Assembly: GCA_902765975.1 (NCBI GenBank)
Contig: CACXBO010000147.1
Coordinates: 1-30,702, forward strand
Length of the DNA: 30,702 nucleotides
Direction of reading: 5' to 3'
DNA from: Oscillospiraceae bacterium
GTDB lineage: Bacteria > Bacillota > Clostridia > Oscillospirales > Oscillospiraceae
The notes beneath the pieces were generated by a model. That model did no database searches. It was not told the origin of the DNA and saw nothing but the letters and a program-made list of their open reading frames with translations. Within the stretch, counting starts at the first letter, position 1; every line of letters starts with the position of its first letter. Below are positions 7,636-14,831 of this stretch, piece after piece. A program made the position numbers and the translations under genes.

Positions 7636-8001
7636 TTATATCTCCTCAAGATGTTCCTTCGCCATACCGATTATCGTTGCAACGTGGTCGTCGGCAAGCG
7701 AATAAAGCACGGTCTTTCCGACCCTTCTCGCCTTAATAAGTCTCTCGCCCTTTATTATGCGAAGTTGGTGACTGACCGCGCTCTGACTTGCGCCCAGTAC
7801 CTCTGCAATGTCGCATACGCACATCTCAGACTCAAACAGAACGTACAGTATCTTTATCCGGGTCGAGTCCCCAAAGACCTTGAAAAGCTCAGCAAGATCA
7901 AACAGCTCATCCTCATCCGGCATCTTCTCCCTCACCTTTGAAACGACGTCGTTGTGCAGGACCCGCACGTCGCAGAGCTCCGTGCCGTTTTTATCTATCA
8001 T
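7636..8001 (-). CDS. ArsR/SmtB-family metal-sensing repressor (CadC/CzrA-like)
   Basis: This dimeric winged-helix repressor should release DNA on binding metal and thereby derepress the HMA protein and pump genes. The DNA-recognition region reads VCDIAEVLGASQSAVSHQLR. The MCVCDI cysteines and one Cys near the N-terminus (ELCDV) resemble the CadC alpha3N site. DDHVATIIGMAKEH near the C-terminus resembles the alpha5 Zn site of CzrA/SmtB, so both metal-site types may be present. CadC-like proteins often have a second N-terminal Cys, which is missing here. I chose ATG 8001 because GGAGG lies seven bases upstream; ATG 8019 would lie inside the operator. The 121-residue length is normal. It is first in the operon. 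Confidence 0.9.
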   Translation of the reverse strand: MIDKNGTELCDVRVLHNDVVSKVREKMPDEDELFDLAELFKVFGDSTRIKILYVLFESEMCVCDIAEVLGASQSAVSHQLRIIKGERLIKARRVGKTVLYSLADDHVATIIGMAKEHLEEI

Positions 8002-8014
8002 TCTCTCGCCTCCA

Positions 8015-8040
8015 AACATATGAATATCTGTTCATATGTT
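8015..8040 (-). promoter_or_regulatory. ArsR-type operator (perfect inverted repeat)
   Basis: A perfect 10-bp inverted repeat, AACATATGAA and TTCATATGTT with a six-base spacer, lies between the -10 element and the sensor start. The TGAA-N6-TTCA core matches the 12-2-12 operators of SmtB/CzrA/CadC-type repressors. It covers the predicted transcription start, so repressor binding would block initiation and autoregulate the operon. Confidence 0.85.
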
Positions 8041-8041
8041 C

Positions 8042-8069
8042 ATTATATCACTCATTTCCGAATTGTCAA
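8042..8069 (-). promoter_or_regulatory. near-consensus sigma-A promoter of the metal-efflux operon
   Basis: On the minus strand a consensus TTGACA (8064-8069) and a consensus TATAAT (8042-8047) are separated by 16 bases. The operator begins two bases downstream of the -10 element. A strong promoter held by a tight repressor is the expected arrangement for metal-inducible efflux. Confidence 0.85.
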
Positions 8070-8070
8070 C

Positions 8071-8101
8071 AAAAAAAAAGCGGAAGGTTCTGCCCTTCCG
8101 C
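8071..8101 (-). terminator. Rho-independent terminator of the LUD-domain gene
   Basis: Arms GCGGAAGG (8080-8087) and CCTTCCGC (8094-8101) enclose a six-base loop and are followed on the minus strand by nine T. The hairpin lies seven bases beyond the LUD gene stop, and its T-run ends just before the -35 region of the metal-efflux promoter. Confidence 0.9.
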
Positions 8102-8107
8102 AAATTA

Positions 8108-8737
8108 TCAAAAGCCCAAATTATCGTTGACAAGGATCACGCTGATCCTGTCCTTATGCCTTGAGAACCGGGTTATGAGGAACTGGCAGCAGATGGTATC
8201 CGGAGACTTGCAGTTCATACAGGAGCCGGTCCTTGCGCATGGAGTTGAAAGACCGAAGCGCTGGGCGTTTATCGGGGCGGCGACGTTTCGAGCCCGCTTC
8301 ATCGCGCTGTCAATATCCGGGCATACCTTGTTCATACCCACGATAAACAGAACATGCTTTGGTCCCTGAGCTATAGCGGAGACCCTGTTTGCGTTGCCGT
8401 CGATATTGACGATGACGCCGTCCTCGGTTATTGCGTTTGCGCTTGCAATAAAATAGTCCGCGTCGTAAGCGGCGAGCATCGCAGCTCTCTTGTCCTCGTA
8501 AGCGTCTCTGTCGATGAAGCTGTAATCCGCGCTTTTTAGTGCAGCGGTAAGCCCTATCTCGTGCGCGCTCATGCAGCCGCCCATAGTTACGGAGCTGCCG
8601 GTCGGGATAAGCTCGAGGGCGAGCTTCAGCGCCTCGGCTCTGTTTGCGGCGTAATAACCCTTCATATTCCTCGATTCAAGCCCCTTGATAACCTTCCCAG
8701 CAAGAAGCCCGTTGCGTTTCATTATAATATCGTTCAT
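8108..8737 (-). CDS. LUD-domain (LutC/YkgG-like) protein with C-terminal Cys cluster
   Basis: This 209-residue protein has the LUD-domain pattern: GSSVTMGGCMSAHEIG at about 47-62, YFIASANAITEDGVIVNIDGNANRV, and GPKHVLFIVGMNKV. LUD proteins are linked to lactate utilisation, but short stand-alone versions like this are common in Clostridia and their substrate is unknown. The C-terminus has a cysteine cluster (CARTGSCMNCKSPDTICC) that could bind metal or an Fe-S centre; this is inference. AAAGGAGGG lies just before ATG 8737. The gene appears monocistronic, with its own promoter and terminator, and no lutA or lutB is nearby. Confidence 0.85.
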   Translation of the reverse strand: MNDIIMKRNGLLAGKVIKGLESRNMKGYYAANRAEALKLALELIPTGSSVTMGGCMSAHEIGLTAALKSADYSFIDRDAYEDKRAAMLAAYDADYFIASANAITEDGVIVNIDGNANRVSAIAQGPKHVLFIVGMNKVCPDIDSAMKRARNVAAPINAQRFGLSTPCARTGSCMNCKSPDTICCQFLITRFSRHKDRISVILVNDNLGF

Positions 8738-8760
8738 TTTCTTTTCCCTCCTTTAAGCAG

Positions 8761-8789
8761 ATTATACCAAATTGATAAGCTCAAGGCAA
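8761..8789 (-). promoter_or_regulatory. promoter of the LUD-domain gene
   Basis: On the minus strand TTGCCT (8784-8789) and a perfect TATAAT (8761-8766) are separated by 17 bases, directly after the terminator T-run of the upstream lipoprotein gene. The predicted leader is short and carries the strong ribosome binding site. Confidence 0.6.
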
Positions 8790-8790
8790 C

Positions 8791-8819
8791 AAAAAACGCG
8801 GAGCAAAAGCTGCTCCGCG
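8791..8819 (-). terminator. Rho-independent terminator of the small lipoprotein gene
   Basis: Arms CGCGGAGCA (8797-8805) and TGCTCCGCG (8811-8819) with a five-base loop are followed on the minus strand by six T. It lies 17 bases beyond the stop at 8837. Confidence 0.88.
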
Positions 8820-8836
8820 CCTGTGTTAGGTGCATA

Positions 8837-9220
8837 TTACTTCTCGTAGACGTACTCGCAGGTCCAGATGTCCTCCGGATCGCCGTTGAAGATATCAAGA
8901 ACGCCGTCCTTAAGGGTGCCGGTATACTTAATCTCCATGCCGAGGAAGGTCTCGGTCATAGCGAAGTCCTCGCCGTCGAGAGTCCAGGTAACGTTGAGGT
9001 CGAGGCCGTCGCGGGTGCTTACGCCTTTGCCGCCTGCCTTGAGCTCGAGGGAGAACTCATCGCTTGTGTTCTTCTCTTCATCGCCGACGTACTTGGTGTA
9101 CTTGCCTTCCCACTTGCCGACAGCAGGGCTGGAAGCTCCGCCTCCGCCGCAGGCGGCGAGAAGACCTGCAAATAGCGCGATGCAAAGTACTATGCCTATG
9201 TATCTTGCCATCTTTTTCAT
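8837..9220 (-). CDS. small secreted lipoprotein of unknown function
   Basis: The 127-residue product has a lipoprotein signal peptide: a basic MKKMARY start, a hydrophobic core, and a lipobox LLAAC with the modified Cys at residue 24, then a Gly/Ser linker. The mature part is rich in beta-forming residues (GKWEGKYTKYVGDEE, LNVTWTLDGEDFAMTE, GTLKDGVLDIF), resembling small lipocalin-like or 'copper resistance/NlpE-like' beta-barrel lipoproteins, but I cannot name a family. GGAGG lies upstream of the ATG. It has candidate promoters and its own terminator, so it is probably an independent unit just downstream of the respiratory operon. Its function is unknown. Confidence 0.8.
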   Translation of the reverse strand: MKKMARYIGIVLCIALFAGLLAACGGGGASSPAVGKWEGKYTKYVGDEEKNTSDEFSLELKAGGKGVSTRDGLDLNVTWTLDGEDFAMTETFLGMEIKYTGTLKDGVLDIFNGDPEDIWTCEYVYEK

Positions 9221-9239
9221 TTTTCAGTTCCTCCTGATT

Positions 9240-9295
9240 ATTATACTGAGCCAATGCTCAAACACAAGTTTACCATTCTGTGCAGTATTTGTCAA
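9240..9295 (-). promoter_or_regulatory. two candidate promoters of the lipoprotein gene
   Basis: Minus strand: TTGACA (9290-9295) and TAAACT (9267-9272) with a 17-base spacer, and a second set TTGTGT (9262-9267) and TATAAT (9240-9245) with a 16-base spacer. A small inverted repeat, TGAGC-CAAT-GCTCA at 9247-9260, lies inside the second spacer and could be an operator or a weak hairpin. The outer -35 begins three bases after the ccsA stop region. Confidence 0.5.
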
Positions 9296-9298
9296 GCA

Positions 9299-10114
9299 TC
9301 AGGCATAGCTGTGTACTCCGGGCAGGAGCGTGTTTACGCCAACATAGGTAAACATAACGCAGATGAAGCCGATCACGGCAAAGATGGCGGCTGATCTGCC
9401 GCGCCAGCCGCGGCGTATTCTGAGGTGGAGATATACCGCGTAAACTATCCACGTTACGAGAGACCACGTCTCCTTGGGGTCCCACGACCAGTAGCTGCCC
9501 CAAGCACGCTCAGCCCAGATAGCTCCGGTTATCATCGTGAACGTCAAAAACAGCATACCGAGAGCTGCGCTTCTGTAGCTTATCAGATCGAGCTTTTCCT
9601 TATTTGGTATATGCTGATCGAGAAAGCCCCTGTCCTTCAGCTTATCGCGCAAAAGGAAGATTATACCGAGCACAAAGGAAACGCCGAAGGAGCCGTAGGC
9701 GATTATCGCCGTTGAGACGTGTACTCCGAGCCAGCCTGACTTAAGCGCGGGCATCAGCGAGTGTATCGTTTTCGACTGCATCGCCGCATAGCCTATTATC
9801 AGAAAGGTTACGGGAGCAGCAAACGCGCCGAGAACGGGAAATTTGAATTTGACAATGAAGAGAAGGCTCACGAGCGACAAGCCCCACGCGAATGCGGAGG
9901 CGAACTCATACTGATTCGTAAGCGGAAGTCTTCCCGCGGCTATTCCACGTACGACTATCGCCGCAGTATGTATGAAAAGCCCGGCTATATGAACCGTTAC
10001 GGCGACCTTGGAAACAGCGTCCTTCTTCGCAGCTATGAATACGAAATAGATGAGCATCGCCGCAAGGTACATTATCAGTGTGATCGTAAACAGAACGTTC
10101 TCCAAATGAATCAT
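9299..10114 (-). CDS. ccsA: cytochrome c biogenesis protein CcsA/ResC (heme handling)
   Basis: CcsA (ResC) is the heme-handling half of System II cytochrome c maturation, delivering heme across the membrane for attachment to CXXCH motifs. The 271-residue polytopic protein carries the tryptophan-rich WWD-type motif WGSYWSWDPKETWSL on the outer side. Hydrophobic segments flank it on both sides, and conserved His residues are present in the helices. It overlaps resB by four bases (ATGA, 10111-10114), and GGAGG lies eight bases before its start within resB. It is the last gene of the apparent rnf-nrfA-res operon. Its natural client here is the pentaheme NrfA encoded two genes upstream. Confidence 0.93.
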   Translation of the reverse strand: MIHLENVLFTITLIMYLAAMLIYFVFIAAKKDAVSKVAVTVHIAGLFIHTAAIVVRGIAAGRLPLTNQYEFASAFAWGLSLVSLLFIVKFKFPVLGAFAAPVTFLIIGYAAMQSKTIHSLMPALKSGWLGVHVSTAIIAYGSFGVSFVLGIIFLLRDKLKDRGFLDQHIPNKEKLDLISYRSAALGMLFLTFTMITGAIWAERAWGSYWSWDPKETWSLVTWIVYAVYLHLRIRRGWRGRSAAIFAVIGFICVMFTYVGVNTLLPGVHSYA

Positions 10115-11379
10115 GCCTCTTTCCTCCCTGCCGCATTCAAAAATCGCTCCTTAAACAGTTTTCCGCCCTTGCGGCATGAGGCGGATACCGTCCAGCCCGC
10201 ATCTTCCCTGACGCCCCATAGCTTCTGCGGCTGGAGATAGAAGGCGAGGAATAGTCCAATAAGCGTTACAACGCCGCCGGCAAGGGCTATAGGAGCAAAA
10301 AAGTCACGCTTTATCTGTATGAGAGTGTAGCTCTGCGGCTCTGAGAAGGCGACAGTATACTCGTCTATCGTCACCACTTCTCCGTCTTTGAGCACGTTCA
10401 TGCCGAGAAGCTCACCGTTGTAGTATACCGAATAAAGGTAGCCCGGATTATTAAGCTGACCTGACGCCGTGCTTGGACCGACGCCGGAGACCATAACGAG
10501 GTCCGGATAGAATGCGTTGAAGTACACTATGAGCTCTGGCTTATCCTTTATTGGCAGAAGCTCTCCGGCGCAGACTACCGCAGAGTCGAGAGGCAAGCCG
10601 TCCTTCAATACGCTCACCTTTGCCGCCCAGCCTGTCGAGTTCTGATAAAAGCGCATTCCGAAAAGATCGGCAGGGTTATTAACGCTCACTGACGCGGTTT
10701 CGCTCGCCCCGCTTTTCAGGTCGGTCACGGTTATCTTCGACTCATACTGCTCCACCGTGTCGTCCTCACGCAATCCGATACTGAAATCGTCTATTGTAAG
10801 CGCAAGTCCTGTGTCTCCGACAGCCCTGGTCTGACCGGGGACACCATAGGCTGTGAACTCCCCGTGCGTCATCTGACCGAGGGAAAATCCGACGATCAGA
10901 AGCAGTATACCGATATGGCAGACGAATGCGCCCCATATTCCCGCCCGGTTCTTAGCGGCGAAAAGGGTCTCTCTGCCCTCTCCGTCCTCTCCCCGTACTA
11001 TTGTCCGCATCCCGAGCTTGACGAACAGCTTTTCCGGGTCGTCTATTCCCTCTGCCTGGGCATCGGGCATTTCCGACGGAAGCTTATGGGCCTTCGTCCT
11101 TTTTATAAGCCCCGGAAGCTGCTGCAGAGTGCAGAGCATTAGATTTAGGCACAAAAAACCGTTTATTGCGATAAACCACGCGCTATGGAATGCGTCGTCA
11201 AGCCTTAATGCTATTATCAGCGCAGCCGTTCGCTCAGAATACCTCTGTGCATACCACTCGTAGCTCTGACCCTGGGTAACGAGGCTTGCAATCGAGCAGG
11301 CTATCGCCAGGACGACCAGAAGAACGATGGCAAATCTCATTGAAATGAGAAATCTCCATATTTTATGAACTGTTTTCAT
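10111..11379 (-). CDS. resB: cytochrome c biogenesis protein ResB (Ccs1)
   Basis: ResB is the partner of CcsA in the System II cytochrome c synthetase. The 422-residue protein has N-terminal membrane helices (FLISMRFAIVLLVVLAIACSIASLV and a second pair near HSAWFIAINGFLCLNLMLC), a large extracytoplasmic domain, and a C-terminal helix (APIALAGGVVTLIGLFLAFYL). This is the ResB plan, and the LISMRFAI stretch near the N-terminus fits the family. I chose ATG 11379, which has AAGAGG six bases upstream; a TTG at 11394 would lie before that site. It follows nrfA after a 61-base gap containing a GC-rich hairpin and overlaps ccsA by four bases. Confidence 0.92.
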   Translation of the reverse strand: MKTVHKIWRFLISMRFAIVLLVVLAIACSIASLVTQGQSYEWYAQRYSERTAALIIALRLDDAFHSAWFIAINGFLCLNLMLCTLQQLPGLIKRTKAHKLPSEMPDAQAEGIDDPEKLFVKLGMRTIVRGEDGEGRETLFAAKNRAGIWGAFVCHIGILLLIVGFSLGQMTHGEFTAYGVPGQTRAVGDTGLALTIDDFSIGLREDDTVEQYESKITVTDLKSGASETASVSVNNPADLFGMRFYQNSTGWAAKVSVLKDGLPLDSAVVCAGELLPIKDKPELIVYFNAFYPDLVMVSGVGPSTASGQLNNPGYLYSVYYNGELLGMNVLKDGEVVTIDEYTVAFSEPQSYTLIQIKRDFFAPIALAGGVVTLIGLFLAFYLQPQKLWGVREDAGWTVSASCRKGGKLFKERFLNAAGRKEA

Positions 11380-11397
11380 ACCATGCCTCTTCAAACG

Positions 11398-11420
11398 GGG
11401 CGCGACCTTCGGCCGCGCCC
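11398..11420 (-). other. GC-rich hairpin between nrfA and resB
   Basis: A seven-base perfect arm pair GGGCGCG / CGCGCCC with a nine-base loop lies in the 61-base gap between the nrfA stop and the resB start. On the minus strand it is followed by GTTTGAAGAGG rather than a T-run. It therefore looks more like a processing or stabilising element, or a weak attenuator, than a true terminator. Its 3' side abuts the resB ribosome binding site. Confidence 0.5.
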
Positions 11421-11440
11421 TTGCGTGTTTATTCTTCAGC

Positions 11441-12745
11441 TCATTTATTCAAAAGCGCCATGGCCTCATCGATTTTCGCCTCGGCCGTGTCAAGGCAGCG
11501 GAAGGCAAGCTCTGAGTTATGCGCTCCCTCCGCGTTCTCAACATAGCAGAAGTCGAAGAACCACTGGGCCTCGCGGTGCAGCTTTCTCACAGCGTCGAGC
11601 TCCTCCTCGGTCATTTTTCCCGCCTCGACGGCTGCCGTCAGAGCGTCCTTGAGATCGGAGAGCCTGTTTCCGACCTCCGTCTCTCTCGCAGTAACTCTGT
11701 CCTGAAGCCTGTGAACATACGTAACCATATCTGTATCCTTATGGCACTGAGCGCAGCTCTGAAGCAGGGTCTCGTTCTCAAGCGGGCTTACGAGAAGGTG
11801 GCTGTGATATACCGTGCCGTTCTCCGACATCTCCATAGGCATATGGCAGTCGGCGCAGTTGAGAAGCGAGGCGTGCTTTCCGGTCGAGAAGGTCTCAAAT
11901 TCCGGGTGCTGAGCCTTCAGCATCGGAGTTCCCGTTCCCGGCTGTATCCAGTCGTAAAAACCGACGCCACCGTCCTTGTTGCCGATAGAATCGTAGTATT
12001 CGAGAATTGCCTCGGGAGTCATCGTCTCGAGCCCGGAATACGGCATCATCGTCTCGGCGTTCTCTACAGTGAAGTAGTATTCTATATGGCACTGGGCGCA
12101 TGAGACCGTCGCCGGATCAAAGGAGCTTACGTTCTCTCCGAGAGCCTTGTTGACGTAGGAGTGAGTTACAACGAGTCTGCCTCTGTCTCCCGCCTCGTTT
12201 CCGTGGCAGGTGTAGCAGCTCACGTTCTCCTCCATAAGCGCCATAGCCTCGTCGAAGGGTATCTTATACGCGCTTACGCCCTGATCGTTGACGAGCTTTG
12301 CGAAGTTCGGAGTCTTGCAGGTAAGGCAGTTGGCGTTAGGATGCGGACGGGCGGTTGCAGCGACGTCCTCCAATGTGTACTCGTGACCCCTCGCGCTGCC
12401 GTAGTCCTTGGCGAAACCGTAGCCCTCGTAAATATTTACAAGATACGGATCCGCTTCGAGGTACGAGGTAACGTAGCTGTTTTTAGAGTTGTCGCCCATC
12501 GTGGCGACTATCTCCGGGTAGAGCGCAGCCCAGTCGGAGGCGTTAACCGTTCCGTCGCCGCTCGTTGCGGTCGGTGCGGCGACGCTCAGATAAGTTATGT
12601 CGTCGCGGGTAAGCGGTCCTATCCTGTCGCGGTTTTCAAGGTGATACATAAGGTCGCCGCCTATGAAGCCGCCTAAAAGAATGACGGCAGCGATTACGAG
12701 AGCGGCGGCTAAAGCGATCTTGAGACCGATATGTCTTTTTTCCAT
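11441..12745 (-). CDS. nrfA: ammonia-forming cytochrome c nitrite reductase NrfA
   Basis: NrfA is a pentaheme enzyme that reduces nitrite to ammonium with six electrons outside the cytoplasmic membrane. The catalytic-heme motif CLTCK (140-144) has lysine as axial ligand, and four CXXCH motifs follow: CYTCH (177-181), CAQCH (216-220), CADCH (297-301) and CAQCH (331-335). Active-site context is present in CHIEYYF (Tyr) and KAQHPEFETFS (His). The N-terminus has one hydrophobic segment (about 8-30), an uncleaved anchor or signal peptide. The start is nine bases after the rnfB stop, and its ribosome binding site (GTGAGG) overlaps that stop. No nrfH quinol dehydrogenase gene lies in the window, so its electron donor is unclear. 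ResB and CcsA follow. Confidence 0.96.
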   Translation of the reverse strand: MEKRHIGLKIALAAALVIAAVILLGGFIGGDLMYHLENRDRIGPLTRDDITYLSVAAPTATSGDGTVNASDWAALYPEIVATMGDNSKNSYVTSYLEADPYLVNIYEGYGFAKDYGSARGHEYTLEDVAATARPHPNANCLTCKTPNFAKLVNDQGVSAYKIPFDEAMALMEENVSCYTCHGNEAGDRGRLVVTHSYVNKALGENVSSFDPATVSCAQCHIEYYFTVENAETMMPYSGLETMTPEAILEYYDSIGNKDGGVGFYDWIQPGTGTPMLKAQHPEFETFSTGKHASLLNCADCHMPMEMSENGTVYHSHLLVSPLENETLLQSCAQCHKDTDMVTYVHRLQDRVTARETEVGNRLSDLKDALTAAVEAGKMTEEELDAVRKLHREAQWFFDFCYVENAEGAHNSELAFRCLDTAEAKIDEAMALLNK

Positions 12746-12754
12746 CTCTCAACC

Positions 12755-13558
12755 TCACCTTTCTGCATTCCTCGGCGGAGTGATCACCTTTGCCGGGCAT
12801 TTCTCGGCGCATTTTCCGCACTGTACGCATTTTTCATAGTCTATATGCGCAAGATTGTTTTCAACTGCGACAGCTCCCGATTCACATTGCTTAACGCATA
12901 AGGCGCAGCCAATGCAGCCGGCAGAACAGACCTTTCTGACGGTCGGACCCTTGTCCCTGTTAGAGCACTGAACGGAAACTCTCTTCGATTCAGGCACGAG
13001 CTCGATGAGACCGCGAGGACACGCCTTTGCGCAGAGCCCGCAGCCTATGCACTTTCTTCTGTCGACGGAGGCGACGCCGCCTTTGACCTTGATCGCACCG
13101 GCGGGACATACCGACGAACATGTTCCGAAGCCAAGGCAGCCGTAGTCGCAGTCTGTGACGCTTATGCCGCTGAGTACGGCGCTGCGGCAGTCTCTTATGC
13201 CGATATAGTTGCCCTGGTTATGCGTCACCTCGCAGCTTCCCTTGCAGCGGACGAAGGCTACCCTTCGCTCCGAGGCTTCGGCGGTCACGCCCATGACCTC
13301 GCCAATCTTCGCGGCGACCGGTCCGCCGCCTACCGGGCAGCCGTTCACCGGGGCTTCGCCATTCACTATGGCGGCAGCCATTGCGTCGCAGCCGGCAAAG
13401 CCGCACGCGCCGCAGTTATTGCCCGGCAGGCATTCTCTCACCGCCGCCTCTCGAGCATCGGTCTCGACCTTGAATTTATTATCCGTGAAAACGAGACCTG
13501 CTCCAACGAGAAGTCCTATCAGCGTTATTACGAGAGTTGTAATTAAGATTATTGACAT
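12755..13558 (-). CDS. rnfB: Rnf complex subunit RnfB (multi Fe-S ferredoxin-like)
   Basis: RnfB is the subunit that takes electrons from reduced ferredoxin into the Rnf complex. It has an N-terminal membrane helix (IILITTLVITLIGLLVGAGLVF). A 4Fe-4S domain CLPGNNCGACGFAGC follows, then further cluster motifs: CLGFGTCSSVCP, CIGCGLCAKACP, CIGCALCVKQC and CVQCGKCAEKCP. This gives at least five cluster-binding sites in the long clostridial form. ATG 13558 is the start, with GGAGGG five bases upstream; an upstream in-frame ATG would overlap rnfA. The length is 267 residues. The gene is followed after nine bases by nrfA rather than by the end of the rnf operon, which is notable. Confidence 0.95.
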   Translation of the reverse strand: MSIILITTLVITLIGLLVGAGLVFTDNKFKVETDAREAAVRECLPGNNCGACGFAGCDAMAAAIVNGEAPVNGCPVGGGPVAAKIGEVMGVTAEASERRVAFVRCKGSCEVTHNQGNYIGIRDCRSAVLSGISVTDCDYGCLGFGTCSSVCPAGAIKVKGGVASVDRRKCIGCGLCAKACPRGLIELVPESKRVSVQCSNRDKGPTVRKVCSAGCIGCALCVKQCESGAVAVENNLAHIDYEKCVQCGKCAEKCPAKVITPPRNAER

Positions 13559-13571
13559 ATCCGCCCTCCTC

Positions 13572-14150
13572 TCAGAAGCTGAGCCCGGCAAAGCCCATAA
13601 AGGCTATGCTCATAAGGGCGGCGGCGATAAGGACGATGGGCGCTCCGCGCAGAGGCGCGGGTATGTCCTCCTCCTTGATACGGGAACGGATGCTCGCAAG
13701 CAGCACGATAGCGATCGTATAGCCGAGAGCAGTCCCGAAACCGGAGAGTACGCATTCAATGAAGTTGTATCCGTTCTGCACGTTCGTCAGCGCAACGCCG
13801 AGAACGGCGCAGTTCGTGGTGATAAGCGGCAGATAGATACCGAGCGCCTTGTAGATCGCGGGCGACTTCTTTTTCAGGAACATCTCGACGATCTGAACAA
13901 GGGCGGCGATAACGAGGATGAAGATTATCGTCTTCATATAGTCGAGGCCGAGTGGCTTGAGCACGTTATCATAGAGTATGCTCGCTACCGCGGAGGCTAT
14001 GGTAATTACGAATATGACCGCAGCTCCGAGGCTTGCAGACGCCTTCATCTGCTTCGATACGCCGAGGAAGGAGCAGATTCCGAGGAACTGATTAAGCACC
14101 ACATTGTGGATAAGGGCGCTGCCGACTATGATGAGTATGAGGCTCGTCAT
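13572..14150 (-). CDS. rnfA: Rnf complex membrane subunit RnfA
   Basis: RnfA is a six-helix membrane subunit that pairs with RnfE; together they hold an intramembrane [2Fe-2S] cluster. The 192-residue sequence has the hallmarks IVGSALIHNVVLNQFLGICSFLGVS (Cys near 26) and PLITTNCAVLGVAL (Cys near 108), which are the expected cluster ligands. It overlaps rnfE by four bases (ATGA). RnfB follows after 13 bases. Length and topology are standard. Confidence 0.96.
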   Translation of the reverse strand: MTSLILIIVGSALIHNVVLNQFLGICSFLGVSKQMKASASLGAAVIFVITIASAVASILYDNVLKPLGLDYMKTIIFILVIAALVQIVEMFLKKKSPAIYKALGIYLPLITTNCAVLGVALTNVQNGYNFIECVLSGFGTALGYTIAIVLLASIRSRIKEEDIPAPLRGAPIVLIAAALMSIAFMGFAGLSF

Positions 14151-14830
14151 TTCTTATCCACCTCCTCGGTTTCGCCGCAGGGCGCGGAGCAGGTTGCGCA
14201 TTCGCCGCCGCAGCCCTCCTCTACCAGCTTGCGCTGCCGTGTCTTAATGCCTATTGCGTTCATTATCGCGATGAACAGAGCGATAACGAGAAATGCTCCC
14301 GGAGGCTGAACAAAAATACCGATGGGCTCAACGCCCTCGGGCAGCACGTTGATTCCGAAAACGCTGCCGTTGCCGAGGAGCTCTCTGACGGCTCCCGCGA
14401 GAGTCAGAGCGACTGTGAAGCCGAGACCCATTCCGAGTCCGTCCATGACGGCGAGACCCGGAGTGTTCTTGTTGGCGTATGCCTCGGCTCTGCCGAGGAT
14501 GATGCAGTTTACGACGATGAGCGGGATGTAGATGCCCAGCGCCTCGTAAAGGGAGGGTATATACGCCTGTATCAGCAGCTCAGTCACGGTAACGAGCGAC
14601 GCCACGATAACGATGTAGGACGGAAGCCTAACCTGGTCTGGTATCAGCTTTCTGAGCGCGGAAATAACGAAGTTTGACAGGATGAGAACGGCAGTAGTTG
14701 AGAGACCCATACCTATTCCGTTCATCGCCCTCGTAGAAACGGCGAGGGTCGGGCACATTCCGAGCATCAGGACGAGAGTGGGATTTTCCTTTATTACGCC
14801 GTTGTAGAGGCGTTCAAAGTATTTGTTCAT
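14147..14830 (-). CDS. rnfE: Rnf complex membrane subunit RnfE with Cys-rich C-terminal tail
   Basis: RnfE is the structural partner of RnfA. It has six predicted helices and the cluster cysteines in LMLGMCPTLAVS and PLIVVNCIILGRAEA. Residues up to about 200 match the standard subunit. The 227-residue protein then ends in a hydrophilic tail with four cysteines in the pattern C-x3-C-x2-C-x3-C (CGGECATCSAPC), which is absent from the family core and could bind a metal or Fe-S cluster on the cytoplasmic side. It starts one base after the stop of the rnfD-rnfG gene and overlaps rnfA by four bases. Confidence 0.94.
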   Translation of the reverse strand: MNKYFERLYNGVIKENPTLVLMLGMCPTLAVSTRAMNGIGMGLSTTAVLILSNFVISALRKLIPDQVRLPSYIVIVASLVTVTELLIQAYIPSLYEALGIYIPLIVVNCIILGRAEAYANKNTPGLAVMDGLGMGLGFTVALTLAGAVRELLGNGSVFGINVLPEGVEPIGIFVQPPGAFLVIALFIAIMNAIGIKTRQRKLVEEGCGGECATCSAPCGETEEVDKK

Positions 14831-14831
14831 C

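Noticed and set aside
13209..14309. 366-codon plus-strand frame opposite rnfB-rnfA-rnfE
   Set aside because: It spans three confirmed Rnf genes on the other strand, has a low-complexity composition and no ribosome binding site.
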